From assembly GCA_902602415.1 (NCBI GenBank), contig CACKQW010000006.1, forward strand, positions 27,427-91,426: a stretch of 64,000 bases of DNA. Reading direction: 5' to 3'. A model generated the notes under the pieces. The model searched no databases, was not told where the DNA came from, and saw only the letters and a program-made list of their open reading frames with translations. A program made the position numbers and the translations under genes. Shown in pieces: positions 33,839 to 44,179 of the stretch. Each line of letters opens with the position of its first letter. Within the stretch, counting starts at the first letter, position 1. The DNA comes from an uncultured Bacteroidota bacterium. Lineage in GTDB: Bacteria; Bacteroidota; Bacteroidia; Flavobacteriales; Flavobacteriaceae.

Positions 33839-35425
33839 ATGAGTAAAAAGATATTTGTTTTGCTTTTATCGTTAATGAGTATTTCCTTGGCTGGAATTAT
33901 ATTTATTCAATCATATTTTATTGTTAAAAACTATGAAGAAAATGACAAACAATTTTCTTCCAATATTAAATATGCTTTGACTGAAACGGTTTCAGAAATT
34001 GAAAAAATAGAATTTAAAAGATATGTTTCAAAGTTTTCTGAACTTATTGCTAGTGGATCAAGTATTGATACCACCAGTATCAATAATTTATATATAATCA
34101 ATGAAATCCCAGAAAAAAGAGAAACTATAATTTATAAAAATGGAATTATAGAAGAAAATATTATTATTCCTAACATTTCTTCTAAAAGTGACTATTATAG
34201 TCTAATTACTGAATCAAAAAACATTGAAATTAAACGATTGTCAAATCAGCGAGACGAAAAGATTTTTAGTAATAATGAAATTGAAAACAGCAATCTTAGT
34301 CCCCAGGATTTTTTGATGAGGCTTGGAAAAATTTCAAAAAGTAAAGAAATTCTTTTTGAGACTACTTACAATGATTTAGCGAAAAGAAATCCAATTGAGG
34401 CACGAATTGGCAATATAAATGATTTTGAGAATATAATCTCTCAAAATCTTATGGATTTAGAAATAAAACTAGATTTTGAATATGCGGTTTATAATGGGGA
34501 TAAAGTAACAGGTATTTCATCTGTAAACTTTGAGAAAAATGATCAGACCTACAGCTCATTAATTTTTAAAGATGAAAATGATTCGAGTGATTATTCACTG
34601 AAAATAAATTTTCCTTCAAGAACACCATTTCTGATTTCAACCCTGCTTCCTGTTATTGCAACATCTATCGTGTTTACGCTAATTATTATTATTGCCTATA
34701 TAACTACTATTCTACTTCTTTTAAGACAGCGTCAGATATCACAAATTAAATCTGATTTTATAAATAATATGACCCATGAATTCAAAACACCAATAGCAAC
34801 AATAGATTTAGCTTTATCAGCAATAAAAAATCCAAAAACTATTGTCGATACAAAAAAGGTTAAGAAGTATCTTAAAATGATTGATGATGAAAACAATAGA
34901 ATGCATGATCAAGTTGAAAATGTTTTAATGATGAGTCAGTTAGAAAGAAAAGAGATTTATTTAGATAAGAAAGATCATGATATTAATGAATTGATAAACC
35001 TTGCTATATCACATGTTAATTTAATTATACAAAATAAAAAAGGAAAAATAAATTTTGAAAAAGACCTTAAGTTGCCATTAGTTAGGGTAAATGAAACGCA
35101 TATGATAAATGTTTTTGTAAATATTTTAGATAATGCTATAAAATACAATGAAAATCAACCTGACATTACTATTAAAAGTAGAATTTTAGAAAACAAGTTA
35201 ATCATTGATATTATAGATAATGGTATCGGAATGAGTAAATCTACAAGGTCTAAGATTTTTGATAAATTTTATAGACCTCAAACGGGGGATCTTCACAATG
35301 TAAAAGGTCACGGTTTAGGTTTATCCTATGTAAAAAAAATAATAGATTTACATAATGGAAGTATTAATGTTACCAGTGTATTAGGAAAAGGTAGTACATT
35401 TACAATACAATTAAATTTACATTAG
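33839..35425 (+). CDS. Sensor histidine kinase (RprX-like)
   Basis: 528 residues from the ATG at 33839; the ORF-track TTG is ten codons upstream and falls on a promoter element. Two transmembrane helices (about 4-27 and 270-297) enclose a periplasmic sensor region of about 240 residues. The kinase core has the H box FINNMTHEFKTPIA with His313, N box NVFVNILDNAIKYNEN, G1 IIDNGIGM, F box and G2 GHGLGLSYVKKI. The response regulator gene follows after three bases. Resembles RprX of Bacteroides in arrangement; the signal is unknown. Confidence 0.9.
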   Translation: MSKKIFVLLLSLMSISLAGIIFIQSYFIVKNYEENDKQFSSNIKYALTETVSEIEKIEFKRYVSKFSELIASGSSIDTTSINNLYIINEIPEKRETIIYKNGIIEENIIIPNISSKSDYYSLITESKNIEIKRLSNQRDEKIFSNNEIENSNLSPQDFLMRLGKISKSKEILFETTYNDLAKRNPIEARIGNINDFENIISQNLMDLEIKLDFEYAVYNGDKVTGISSVNFEKNDQTYSSLIFKDENDSSDYSLKINFPSRTPFLISTLLPVIATSIVFTLIIIIAYITTILLLLRQRQISQIKSDFINNMTHEFKTPIATIDLALSAIKNPKTIVDTKKVKKYLKMIDDENNRMHDQVENVLMMSQLERKEIYLDKKDHDINELINLAISHVNLIIQNKKGKINFEKDLKLPLVRVNETHMINVFVNILDNAIKYNENQPDITIKSRILENKLIIDIIDNGIGMSKSTRSKIFDKFYRPQTGDLHNVKGHGLGLSYVKKIIDLHNGSINVTSVLGKGSTFTIQLNLH

Positions 35426-35428
35426 TCA

Positions 35429-36127
35429 ATGAATACAAAAAAAAGAATCCTTTTAGTTGAAGATGATCCAAATTTTGGAATCATTTTAAGAGATTTTTTA
35501 AAAATGAATGAGTATGATGTCATTTTAGCAAAAAATGGAATGGAGGGTTTTGAAAAATTTAAAAAGTTCGAATTTAACTTATGTATTCTTGATGTAATGA
35601 TGCCATATAAAGATGGTTTTACTTTGGCAACTGAAATTAAATCAGTTTCCCCTGATACACCTATAATTTTCTTAACTGCAAAATCAATGAAAGAAGATGT
35701 CTTAAAGGGATATAAAGTAGGTGCAGATGATTATTTAAAAAAGCCTTTTGATAGTGATGTTTTATTATTCAAAATAAAGGCAATTTTAAAAAGGAATAAG
35801 CTATCCACAATCATTGACAATACAGAAACTGAATTTTCATTTGGCTTTTTTCAATTTAATTCTAAATTAAGGCATTTAGTTTTCAAGAATGATAAGCCTA
35901 TTAAGCTTTCTCCCAAGGAAAATATGCTTTTAAAGTTACTCTTGCTACATAAAAATGATCTCATGCCAAGAGAACTTGCTTTGACCAGAATATGGCACGA
36001 TGATAACTATTTCACATCAAGAAGTATGGATGTTTACATTGCTAAGTTAAGAAAGCAACTTCAAAAAGATCCTAAGGTAAGTATTAGCAATATTCATGGA
36101 GAAGGGTTTAGGTTGATTGTTGATTAA
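35429..36127 (+). CDS. OmpR-family response regulator (RprY-like)
   Basis: 232 residues. The receiver domain has the acidic pocket VEDDP, phosphoacceptor Asp55 (CILDVMMP), Thr in FLTAKS and the Lys of KKPFD. The C-terminal winged helix (about 135-232) includes LSPKENMLLKLLL and RSMDVYIAKLRKQL. Partner of the kinase directly upstream. Its 3' end overlaps miaA on the other strand by 20 bases. Confidence 0.93.
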   Translation: MNTKKRILLVEDDPNFGIILRDFLKMNEYDVILAKNGMEGFEKFKKFEFNLCILDVMMPYKDGFTLATEIKSVSPDTPIIFLTAKSMKEDVLKGYKVGADDYLKKPFDSDVLLFKIKAILKRNKLSTIIDNTETEFSFGFFQFNSKLRHLVFKNDKPIKLSPKENMLLKLLLLHKNDLMPRELALTRIWHDDNYFTSRSMDVYIAKLRKQLQKDPKVSISNIHGEGFRLIVD

Positions 36128-37022
36128 TTTCTATATAATTAATTAATTCCTCAACATTAGGTTTATCAAACCATTTTACATAGTTTTTTGAACGAAACCA
36201 TGTAAGTTGTCTTTTTGCATATCTTCTTGAGTTAACTTTTATTTTTTCAACACAATTTTCAAGTGAATCTTTACCATCTAGGTACTCAAATATTTCTTTA
36301 TAACCAATAGTATTTAGTGCATTATTTTTCCTAAAGTTATACAAAGACCTAACCTCACTCACTAGTCCATTTGCCACCATGCTATCAACTCTTTTATCTA
36401 TTACCTCATACAATTCTTTTCTATTACAATCTAGTCCGATGCAGAGGAAATCATATTTTGGAGTTTTTTGAGTTTTATCAATTATTTGAGAGTATTTTTT
36501 TTTACTTGTAAGGCATATTTCTAATGCTCTTATAACCCTTCTTGGGTTTTTCATATCAATTTTATCTGATATTTCTGGATCCATATTTTTTAACAAATCT
36601 TGAAGGAATTTAATTCCATTATTTTTTAGATCATTATTTAATTTATTTCTAAGATCCATACTAACTTCTGGAATTTGATCAATTCCAAAAATTAGGGACT
36701 CTATATAAAGCCCTGAACCACCAACAAGAATTACAATGTTTTTTTTATCAAGTAGAGACTTTAAAATATTATCGGCATCATTGGTAAATTTTGATATATT
36801 ATAGTTTTTATTCACTGAAATATTGCCAACTAAATGATGTTTTATTTTTTTTATTTCATTTGGTGATGGTTTTGCTGTACCAATATTCATTTCTTTGTAA
36901 AACTGTCTTGAGTCACATGAAATAATTTCTGTATTAAAATGGGTGGCTAAATCTATAGCAGTAGATGTTTTTCCAATAGCTGTAGGGCCAACAACAAAAA
37001 CTAATAACTTTTTCATTAACAT
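36108..37022 (-). CDS. miaA: tRNA dimethylallyltransferase
   Basis: Adds dimethylallyl to A37 of tRNAs reading U-starting codons. 304 residues; P-loop VVGPTAIGKTSTAIDLA, DSRQFYKEMNIGTAKPS, and VGGSGLYIESL. YAKRQLTWFRS near the C terminus is the conserved tRNA-contacting segment. Last gene of a five-gene minus-strand operon, overlapping the exonuclease gene by seven bases, and overlapping the response regulator at its 3' end. Confidence 0.96.
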   Translation of the reverse strand: MLMKKLLVFVVGPTAIGKTSTAIDLATHFNTEIISCDSRQFYKEMNIGTAKPSPNEIKKIKHHLVGNISVNKNYNISKFTNDADNILKSLLDKKNIVILVGGSGLYIESLIFGIDQIPEVSMDLRNKLNNDLKNNGIKFLQDLLKNMDPEISDKIDMKNPRRVIRALEICLTSKKKYSQIIDKTQKTPKYDFLCIGLDCNRKELYEVIDKRVDSMVANGLVSEVRSLYNFRKNNALNTIGYKEIFEYLDGKDSLENCVEKIKVNSRRYAKRQLTWFRSKNYVKWFDKPNVEELINYIEINQQST

Positions 37023-37567
37023 TCTTTGATATATTCTCTTATATCATTTTCAGATAATTTTTCTCTTATCATATTAAATAATTTAAGTGTTGCTTCAGCA
37101 TCTCCAATAGCTCTGTGTCTATTATTTATTTTTATTCCAATTCTGGATGTTAATTTACCTAATCCATAAGATTTTTCTAGTGGGAAGGCTTTTCTTGATA
37201 ATTTTATCGTGCATAAAGTTTTTCTTGAAAATTCAATACCGACTGATTTAAATTCCTTACGTAAAACCCGATAATCAAAATTCACGTTATGGGCAACGAA
37301 AATGGAGTTTTTAGTAAAATCTTGTATTTCAACTGCAACATCAGAAAAAATTGGTTTATTCTCCAACATTTTATTATTAAGTCTAGTTAATTTTTCCACA
37401 AAGGGTTGAATCTTTTTCATCGGATTAATTAGTCTGTGAAGGACATCTACTTTATTTTTTTCATTAATCCTTAGAATCGCTATTTCGGTGATCTTTTCGT
37501 GATCAAACTTGCCTCCTGTAGTCTCTATGTCAATAATTGAATACTTAATTTTAAATTCTTTTACCAA
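37016..37567 (-). CDS. DEDDh 3'-5' exonuclease (DnaQ/epsilon-like)
   Basis: 183 residues with all DnaQ-fold motifs: ExoI SIIDIETTGG, ExoII AHNVNFDYRVL and ExoIII HRAIGDAEATLKLF. It resembles the N-terminal part of the flavobacterial exonuclease proteins I recall that also carry a GIY-YIG nuclease domain; that part is absent and the protein ends with a normal stop right after the exonuclease fold. It may act as the Pol III proofreading subunit or as a separate repair exonuclease. Overlaps yggS by 17 and miaA by seven bases. Confidence 0.85.
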   Translation of the reverse strand: MVKEFKIKYSIIDIETTGGKFDHEKITEIAILRINEKNKVDVLHRLINPMKKIQPFVEKLTRLNNKMLENKPIFSDVAVEIQDFTKNSIFVAHNVNFDYRVLRKEFKSVGIEFSRKTLCTIKLSRKAFPLEKSYGLGKLTSRIGIKINNRHRAIGDAEATLKLFNMIREKLSENDIREYIKEC

Positions 37568-38201
37568 AAATTAAACTACCGACTCTTATCATATTACTAC
37601 CGTGCTTAATTGCAATTTTATAGTCATTACTCATTCCCATTGAGAGAATTTTCAAACTTGGGAAAGTACTTTTTAAATTGTCAAAAATTTTTTTTGTCTT
37701 GTCAAATTCTTTTACAACAATACTCATATTATTAGTAAAGCTTCCTATTGTCATGATCCCCACAACACTTATATTTTTAAGTCCTAAAATATTAATAGAA
37801 TTTAATATTGATTCAATTTCTTTTTCAGAAAGACCAAACTTGGTAAACTCTTCGGAAATTTTTAATTGTAGTAAACATTTAATTATCCGGTTATTTTTTT
37901 TTGCCTCTTTATTTAAAATTTTAACAGATTTAAGAGAATCAATTCCGTGGACTAAATCAACGTAAGGTGCCATATATTTTATTTTATTACTCTGTACATG
38001 TCCAACCATATGCCATTGTATATCTTTTGGTAATTCTTCATGCTTTTCAGTCATTTCTTGAATTTTATTTTCACCAAAAACTTTTTGACCAGCGTTATAT
38101 GCTTCCAAAATCTCTTTATTCGATTTAGTCTTTGAAACTGCAACTAACTCTACATTTTTATTAATAGAATCACGAATTTCTTTGATTCTTTTTTCAATCA
38201 T
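37551..38201 (-). CDS. YggS/PROSC family PLP homeostasis protein
   Basis: 216 residues, single-domain TIM barrel binding pyridoxal phosphate through Lys24 (LVAVSKTK). Further family segments: FGENKIQEM, WHMVGHVQSNKIKYM, LLQLKISEEFTKFG, SMGMSNDYKIAIKHGSNMIRVG. Such proteins buffer cellular PLP and have no known enzymatic activity. Overlaps the dehydrogenase gene by four bases and the exonuclease gene by 17. Confidence 0.93.
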   Translation of the reverse strand: MIEKRIKEIRDSINKNVELVAVSKTKSNKEILEAYNAGQKVFGENKIQEMTEKHEELPKDIQWHMVGHVQSNKIKYMAPYVDLVHGIDSLKSVKILNKEAKKNNRIIKCLLQLKISEEFTKFGLSEKEIESILNSINILGLKNISVVGIMTIGSFTNNMSIVVKEFDKTKKIFDNLKSTFPSLKILSMGMSNDYKIAIKHGSNMIRVGSLIFGKRI

Positions 38202-39091
38202 TTTGAAAATCTTTTTGAAACAACTTCTGCTTTTTTGGAATTACTGTAATTGTAAAATCCCTCACCTGATTTTACACCGAGATTTCCTTTTTCAACTAAA
38301 TCAATTAATAATTTATTTGGTCTATATTTTTCATTATTTAGACCTGTGTGCATAATTTCTAGAATAGATTTACAAACATCTAGTCCAATTAAATCTGCTA
38401 ATTGTAATGGACCCATAGGATGACCCATTCCTAATCTCATAATACCATCTATACTTTTTACATCAGAAACCCCTGAATCTAGTGCTTCAATTGCTTCATT
38501 GATCATAGGCAATAAAATTCTATTCGAAATGAAACCAGGGTAGTCATTAGCTGTCAAAGGAATTTTATTAATCGATTTGGTAAAATCAATAATCTTTTTG
38601 GTTACTTCCGAACTTGTATGACTTCCATTTATTACTTCAACTAACTTCATAATAGGAACTGGATTCATAAAATGCATTCCAATAACCCTATGTTTATTTG
38701 ATAAATTTTCTGAAATTTTTGTAATTGAAATTGATGATGTGTTCGAAGCAAATATGCAATCATCACTACAATAACTTTCAAGCTTCTTAAAAACGATTGC
38801 TTTAGTTTCATAATTTTCAGTAATTGCTTCAATAACTAAATCTGAGGAAGATAAATCATCAAATTTATTTGAGTAAATCAGATTATTTGTTGTGTTTTTA
38901 ATTTCTAATTCATTTATTAATTCTTTAGCAAGCATCCTATTCAAGTTTTTATGAATTGTGGATCTTGCATTTTCAAGACTTTCCTTATTTATGTCATAAA
39001 GTGTTACATGAAAATCATGTAAAGCAAATGTTTGAGCAATACCGTTTCCCATTGTTCCAGCACCTATTACAGAAATTTTTGACATCATCAA
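38198..39091 (-). CDS. 3-hydroxybutyryl-CoA (3-hydroxyacyl-CoA) dehydrogenase
   Basis: 297 residues. NAD-binding motif ISVIGAGTMGNGIAQTFA, then FASNTSSISITKIS, the catalytic-His segment VIGMHFMNPVPIMKLVEVI, and the C-terminal DYPGFISNRILLPMINEA, GHPMGPLQLADLIGLDV. Reversible oxidation of 3-hydroxyacyl-CoA, as in beta-oxidation or butanoate metabolism. Overlaps the Gfo/Idh gene by four bases. The start could be any of three tandem Met codons (MMMSK); the third matches the usual family start. Confidence 0.92.
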   Translation of the reverse strand: MMMSKISVIGAGTMGNGIAQTFALHDFHVTLYDINKESLENARSTIHKNLNRMLAKELINELEIKNTTNNLIYSNKFDDLSSSDLVIEAITENYETKAIVFKKLESYCSDDCIFASNTSSISITKISENLSNKHRVIGMHFMNPVPIMKLVEVINGSHTSSEVTKKIIDFTKSINKIPLTANDYPGFISNRILLPMINEAIEALDSGVSDVKSIDGIMRLGMGHPMGPLQLADLIGLDVCKSILEIMHTGLNNEKYRPNKLLIDLVEKGNLGVKSGEGFYNYSNSKKAEVVSKRFSK

Positions 39092-40047
39092 GTATTAAAA
39101 TTTTTAATTATCTCATTGGCTACAAAAAGTGCTTTGTGAGCATCAGCTAAATTAACAATGGGTATAGTGTCGTTTGCAATTGAATCTGCAAAGCTATTTA
39201 ATTCATCAAGAATTGCATTATTTTCTTTAATATTTGGCTTACTAAAAAAAATATTTTTTGTGCTTCCATCTGCCAAATCTAATTTCATCAATGGAACTTC
39301 ATTAGAATTATTATCTATTTCAATTATTTCTGAACTTTTATTTAAAAAGTCAATGGAAATATATTTCCCAGTTTGAAAAAACCTTGTTTTCCTCATATTT
39401 TTAATCGAAACTCTGCTTGCCGTTAAATTTGCCACACATCCGTTTTCAAATTCAATTCTTGCATTAGCTATGTCTGGTGTAGAGCTAATTACTGAAACAC
39501 CACTAGATGATATTTTTTTAATTTCAGAATCAACGGAACTTAATATGATATCTATATCATGTATCATTAGGTCAAGAACAACAGAAACATCTGTTCCTCT
39601 AGGATTAAATTGAGCCAATCTGTGAGATTCAATAAACATTGGATTATTTATTTTATTTTTTATTGAAGTAAATGCAGGATTAAATCTTTCAATATGTCCA
39701 ACCTGTATTTTTAAATTCCTTTTTTTATTAAGTTGGATTAGCTCATTTGAATCGTTTAAGTTATCACATACTGGTTTTTCAATAAATACGTGAACATCTG
39801 ATGCAATACACTCCTTAGCATACGTAAAATGAAAAGGAGTAGGGGTCACGATACAGATAACATCAGAAATTTTAATTAAATCATCCGAGTTATCAAAAAA
39901 ATCACAATTAAATTCCTTAGAAACAACCCTTGCAATATCTAGGTCTTTATCATAAACTCCTGAAAGTTGATATCTTTTAGATTCAGAGAGCTGTTTTATA
40001 TGAAATTTACCAAGATGACCACATCCAATAACTCCAGCTTGTAACAT
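39088..40047 (-). CDS. Gfo/Idh/MocA family oxidoreductase
   Basis: 319 residues. Rossmann motif AGVIGCGHLGKFHIK, then CIVTPTPFHFTYAKECI and the dinucleotide/substrate loop VFIEKPVCDN, with DLMIHDIDIIL in the C-terminal domain. An NAD(P)-dependent oxidoreductase of unknown substrate. First gene of the overlapping operon Gfo/Idh-HBD-yggS-exonuclease-miaA, with a TAAATTTG promoter box upstream. Confidence 0.88.
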   Translation of the reverse strand: MLQAGVIGCGHLGKFHIKQLSESKRYQLSGVYDKDLDIARVVSKEFNCDFFDNSDDLIKISDVICIVTPTPFHFTYAKECIASDVHVFIEKPVCDNLNDSNELIQLNKKRNLKIQVGHIERFNPAFTSIKNKINNPMFIESHRLAQFNPRGTDVSVVLDLMIHDIDIILSSVDSEIKKISSSGVSVISSTPDIANARIEFENGCVANLTASRVSIKNMRKTRFFQTGKYISIDFLNKSSEIIEIDNNSNEVPLMKLDLADGSTKNIFFSKPNIKENNAILDELNSFADSIANDTIPIVNLADAHKALFVANEIIKNFNT

Positions 40048-40063
40048 ACAATTATGTTTTTTA

Positions 40064-40071
40064 CAAATTTA
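40064..40071 (-). promoter_or_regulatory. Putative -7 promoter box of the Gfo/Idh operon
   Basis: TAAATTTG on the minus strand, exact TAnnTTTG, 16 bases before the ATG at 40047. A TTG lies only 12 bases upstream of it, closer than usual. Confidence 0.55.
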
Positions 40072-40116
40072 AACTTTTGCTGTCAATATGTTTAAATTTT
40101 GCTTTAATTTGTTATT

Positions 40117-40758
40117 ATGTTGGATTCATTTAAGCATCAAGGTTTAAGAAATTTACTTGTTGAAAAGCTACGACTTAAGGGAATCAAAAATGAGGCTATT
40201 TTGGATGCTATTTCAAAAGTACCTAGACACTTATTCATGGATTCAAGTTTTAGTGATCACGCATATCAAGACAAAGCTTTTCCTATTTCATCAGGTCAAA
40301 CAATTTCTCAACCATACACAGTTGCTTTTCAAACAGAATTACTTAATGTATCCTCAGGAGATAAAGTTTTAGAAATTGGAACTGGAAGTGGTTATCAGGC
40401 AGCTGTACTTTGTGAAATGGGAATAAAGGTCTATACAATAGAAAGAATCAAGTCCTTATTTTTAAAATCAAAATCATTTTTAACATCAATTAATTATCAC
40501 CCAAAAAAAATAATTTATGGTGATGGATTTTTAGGATATGATGAAAAAGCACCATATGATGCAATAATTGTTACTGCTGGTGCAAAAGAAATTCCAAAAG
40601 ATTTGGTTACTCAACTTAAAAACGGTGGAGTTATGGTTATTCCTATTGGTAACTCTTCTCAAAAAATGATTCAATATTGCAAAAAAAGTAATAGTGAGTT
40701 TGAAATCAATGAGTTTGGTGATTTTAAGTTTGTTCCCATGTTAAAGGATACTATTTAG
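40117..40758 (+). CDS. pcm: Protein-L-isoaspartate O-methyltransferase
   Basis: Repairs isoaspartyl residues using SAM. 213 residues; VPRHLFMDSSFSDHAYQDKA, ISQPYTVAFQTELL, the SAM motif VLEIGTGSGYQAAVL and YDAIIVTAGAKEIPK are all family features. Divergent from the Gfo/Idh operon over 69 bases. The 3' end overlaps smpB by eight bases. Confidence 0.95.
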   Translation: MLDSFKHQGLRNLLVEKLRLKGIKNEAILDAISKVPRHLFMDSSFSDHAYQDKAFPISSGQTISQPYTVAFQTELLNVSSGDKVLEIGTGSGYQAAVLCEMGIKVYTIERIKSLFLKSKSFLTSINYHPKKIIYGDGFLGYDEKAPYDAIIVTAGAKEIPKDLVTQLKNGGVMVIPIGNSSQKMIQYCKKSNSEFEINEFGDFKFVPMLKDTI

Positions 40759-41197
40759 AAAATTTATCTATTCTTTTTTTTATATCTTTTTCTTTCAAAG
40801 CTTGCCTTTTATCAAATAATTTTTTTCCTGTGGCAGTGCTAATTTCAATTTTAGCATAACCCTTTTCGTTTATAAAAAGTTTTGTGGGTATAATGGAATT
40901 TCCTTTTTGATCCTTGGTTTTTTTTATTTTACTAAGTTCTTTCTTATTTAAAAGAAGTTTTCTATCTCTTTTAGGATTGTAATGCTCACTGTTTGAAAAT
41001 TCATATTTCTGAATATTCATGTTAATAATAAATAGCTCATTTTCAATAAATTTACAGAAGCTTTCCTTTATGGAAACCTTACTGTTTCTGATTGACTTGA
41101 TTTCACTACCAGAAAGAACTATTCCAGCAACATAATGATCATGAAGGTAATATTCAAATTTTGCTTTTTTGTTTAATATTTTAACTTTAGAATTCAT
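40751..41197 (-). CDS. smpB: SsrA-binding protein SmpB
   Basis: tmRNA-binding protein needed for trans-translation. 148 residues: VKILNKKAKFEYYLHDHYVAGI, VLSGSEIKSIRNSKVSIKESFC, and the C-terminal tail KLFDKRQALKEKDIKKR. The ssrA gene itself is not in the window. Divergent from glyA over 121 bases. Confidence 0.96.
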   Translation of the reverse strand: MNSKVKILNKKAKFEYYLHDHYVAGIVLSGSEIKSIRNSKVSIKESFCKFIENELFIINMNIQKYEFSNSEHYNPKRDRKLLLNKKELSKIKKTKDQKGNSIIPTKLFINEKGYAKIEISTATGKKLFDKRQALKEKDIKKRIDKFSK

Positions 41198-41285
41198 TTT
41201 ATACAGTATAACTTTCTGTTAATTATTTTTTAATAAGTAGCTTTTTAATATCTAAAAATTGCAATTATATTCCTGATCAATTACT

Positions 41286-41293
41286 TAATTTTG
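41286..41293 (+). promoter_or_regulatory. Putative -7 promoter box of glyA
   Basis: TAATTTTG, exact TAnnTTTG, 25 bases before the glyA ATG. A TTG lies 24 bases upstream, at the edge of the accepted spacing. Confidence 0.55.
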
Positions 41294-41318
41294 TACTTAT
41301 CATAATTATTATACAAAT

Positions 41319-42593
41319 ATGCAAAAAGATAAGGAAATTTTTGATTTAATCGATGCTGAAAAGAAACGTCAAATTGAAGGAATTGAGTTAATTGCATCTG
41401 AAAACTTTACGAGCGATCAGGTTATGCTTGCTACTGGTTCTATTTTGACAAATAAGTATGCGGAAGGTTACCCTGGAAAAAGATATTATGGTGGATGTCA
41501 AGTCGTTGATGAGATTGAATCAATTGCCATCGAACGTGCAAAGGAGCTATTTGGTGCTTGTTGGGCAAATGTGCAACCTCACTCTGGTAGTCAAGCAAAT
41601 TCTGCAGTTTTTTTCGCTTGTTTGAAACCAGGTGATAAAATTATGGGTTTTGACCTTTCACACGGAGGTCATTTAACCCATGGATCTAGTGTAAATTTCT
41701 CAGGAAGATTGTATAATCCAGTTTTTTATGGCGTAGAAAAAGAAACAGGATTATTAGATTATGATAAAATTGAAAAAATGGCAATTGAAGAAAACCCTCA
41801 AATGATTATTGCTGGTGCCTCTGCATACTCTAGAGATATTGATTTCAAAAGATTCAGGCAAATTGCCGATAAGGTTAATTCATTTCTTTTAGCAGATATT
41901 TCTCATCCCTCAGGATTAATTGCAAAAGGTGTTTTAAATGATCCAGTTCCTCACTGTCACATTGTAACAACTACAACACATAAAACTCTTAGAGGTCCTA
42001 GGGGAGGTTTAATTTTAATGGGTAATGATTTTGACAATCCTTTTGGCTTAAAGTTTAAAAGTGGAAAACTTAAAAAAATGTCCTCCCTTTTAGATGCGGC
42101 CATATTTCCAGGAAATCAAGGCGGTCCACTGGAGCATGTAATTGCTGCAAAAGCGGTTGCCTTTGAAGAAGCTCTTTCAGATGATTTTTTGAATTATATT
42201 GTCCAAGTTAAGAAAAATGCTAACGCAATGTCTAAAGAATTTATAAATAGAGATTATAATATTATCACAGGTGGGACTGATAATCACTTAATGTTGATCG
42301 ATTTAAGAAATAAGAATATAAATGGAAAAGATGCCGAAGCTGTATTAGGAAAAGCTGAAATTACGGTAAATAAAAATATGGTTCCTTTTGATGATAAATC
42401 TCCTTTTGTAACCTCTGGAATTAGAGTGGGCACTGCAGCAATTACCACAAGAGGTCTGGTAGAAAGTGACATGAAAACAGTTGTTGAATTTATTGATGAG
42501 GCTTTAAAAAGTCATGAAAACCCACAAAAATTGGATTCAATTTCTAAAGATGTTATTGATTTCATGAAAGGAAGACCTTTATTTAAGGCCTAA
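41319..42593 (+). CDS. glyA: Serine hydroxymethyltransferase
   Basis: PLP enzyme converting serine and tetrahydrofolate to glycine and methylene-THF. 424 residues; [30 protein letters not shown], the PLP lysine Lys222 in [14 protein letters not shown], and [17 protein letters not shown]. Overlaps the convergent lipoprotein gene by four bases at the stop codons. Confidence 0.98.
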   Translation: MQKDKEIFDLIDAEKKRQIEGIELIASENFTSDQVMLATGSILTNKYAEGYPGKRYYGGCQVVDEIESIAIERAKELFGACWANVQPHSGSQANSAVFFACLKPGDKIMGFDLSHGGHLTHGSSVNFSGRLYNPVFYGVEKETGLLDYDKIEKMAIEENPQMIIAGASAYSRDIDFKRFRQIADKVNSFLLADISHPSGLIAKGVLNDPVPHCHIVTTTTHKTLRGPRGGLILMGNDFDNPFGLKFKSGKLKKMSSLLDAAIFPGNQGGPLEHVIAAKAVAFEEALSDDFLNYIVQVKKNANAMSKEFINRDYNIITGGTDNHLMLIDLRNKNINGKDAEAVLGKAEITVNKNMVPFDDKSPFVTSGIRVGTAAITTRGLVESDMKTVVEFIDEALKSHENPQKLDSISKDVIDFMKGRPLFKA

Positions 42594-44179
42594 TCATCAA
42601 TTATTTGATGTTGGTATGCCCCAAGGTCGGGAACTACAGTTCTGTCATAACCATTTAAATCAAAAGGATATAGAATAGAGTAGTTGACGTCTCCCAATCC
42701 AATAACATCAGAATCTTCATCAATTGCTAAATTGTTAGTATATGGATCAACAAAACTTGGATTTAAATTTAGAAATAGGTTATTGTATTTGGGGGAGTCA
42801 AAATTTAAATTAGGATTATTTTCAAAAAAATTAGAACTATCATAAAATTTGAACAGAGAGTTATGAATAGCAAAGTCTAAATCAGAATCTTCAATTTGCT
42901 CTATAAGAAATTCAATATTTTGGTTTCCATAAATAATGGAATTACTGAGTCGCATTTCAAAAAACTCATTAATATATCCATTGTTGTCCAAATCAAGATA
43001 ATAGTCATTAAATAATAATGACGGAAATTGTCTTGCACTAGATGTCCAATAATTAGCAATAGTGCAATGATTTAAGTTATACTTTCCTCCAAAAATTCCA
43101 GCAAATGAAGATTGCCCAGATTTATTGATTACCAAGTTATTTGCATCGACAGAAGATGCTCTTGCTAAAATTCCAAAACTACTACTATTAAAAACTTTTA
43201 CATTTTCTAAACTAAGTTGAGGATCCTGATTAAATTGTCCACCAGTAGTATAAATTCCAATAGAAGCATTTTTAATAGTTGTGAAATTAAATTTATTATT
43301 AAAACTACCATCCATTAACCAAATTAATCCCCATTGACCAGGTATATTTTCAAAATATGGCTCAAGGCGATCCCCTTGAATAATAACTTCATTTTCTAGA
43401 GTATCAATATTATTGCTCAATTCACCATTTACTTGAATCGATCCTCCATTGCCAATAATAATACCGGAATTTCTATGAAAATGTATTCTTGCTCCTTTAT
43501 CTATTGTAAGAATTTGATTAGGACCAACAGCTGCATATCCATAAATTACATAAGGTTTATCGTTACTTAGATGTAACTCATCATTTTCTAAATATCTTCC
43601 TTTAATTTCAGACTCTTCATTAATACCATCTCCGTCTAAATCAATTGAAAGTGTTTCATAAAAATATTCCCCATTATTTTCAAATCTTTGGGGATAAATA
43701 AAAACAGCATCTTTTACAAGAGTAATTAATTCAACCTCTTGTGTGTTATTGTTGCTAAAAAATTCAATTTGATCTTCATATACGAACGAATCATCGGGGG
43801 TATCTATATTTTCAATATTAATGGTAGTTTCAATAAAAATGTAAAGACTATCATTGGCTAATAACTCAATATTTTCAAATATTTTTCCTTCTGCACCATT
43901 ATTCTGATCATAAATTCCATCTACATTAAGTCTATACAATGATTCTAACCCTTTTTTTAATCTTATTTGAGGGATAACAACATTATTTGATGAATTATTA
44001 TACACTTTTAAATTATAGGTACTTGAACCAATATTAGAAAAAACTGTATCTAAATAAACAGTATCTTTTGAAAAAGAAAGTTGCGATTCGTTTACAACAA
44101 ATGAAATTTCTTTATCGCATGAATTCCAAAAAATTAGGCATATACACAAACAAAAAAATGATTGAATATACTTGATCAT
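42590..44179 (-). CDS. Lipoprotein with right-handed beta-helix region
   Basis: 529 residues with a lipoprotein signal (lipobox IFWNSC, about residue 20). The middle (about 210-400) looks like a parallel beta-helix: repeated short strands with Asn/Gly turns, such as [33 protein letters not shown] and [31 protein letters not shown] at the end is typical of surface beta-helix proteins. Starts where the cyclotransferase-like gene ends (stop and start share a base), so cotranscribed. Probably cell-surface or periplasmic; ligand unknown. Confidence 0.75.
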   Translation of the reverse strand: MIKYIQSFFCLCICLIFWNSCDKEISFVVNESQLSFSKDTVYLDTVFSNIGSSTYNLKVYNNSSNNVVIPQIRLKKGLESLYRLNVDGIYDQNNGAEGKIFENIELLANDSLYIFIETTINIENIDTPDDSFVYEDQIEFFSNNNTQEVELITLVKDAVFIYPQRFENNGEYFYETLSIDLDGDGINEESEIKGRYLENDELHLSNDKPYVIYGYAAVGPNQILTIDKGARIHFHRNSGIIIGNGGSIQVNGELSNNIDTLENEVIIQGDRLEPYFENIPGQWGLIWLMDGSFNNKFNFTTIKNASIGIYTTGGQFNQDPQLSLENVKVFNSSSFGILARASSVDANNLVINKSGQSSFAGIFGGKYNLNHCTIANYWTSSARQFPSLLFNDYYLDLDNNGYINEFFEMRLSNSIIYGNQNIEFLIEQIEDSDLDFAIHNSLFKFYDSSNFFENNPNLNFDSPKYNNLFLNLNPSFVDPYTNNLAIDEDSDVIGLGDVNYSILYPFDLNGYDRTVVPDLGAYQHQIIDD

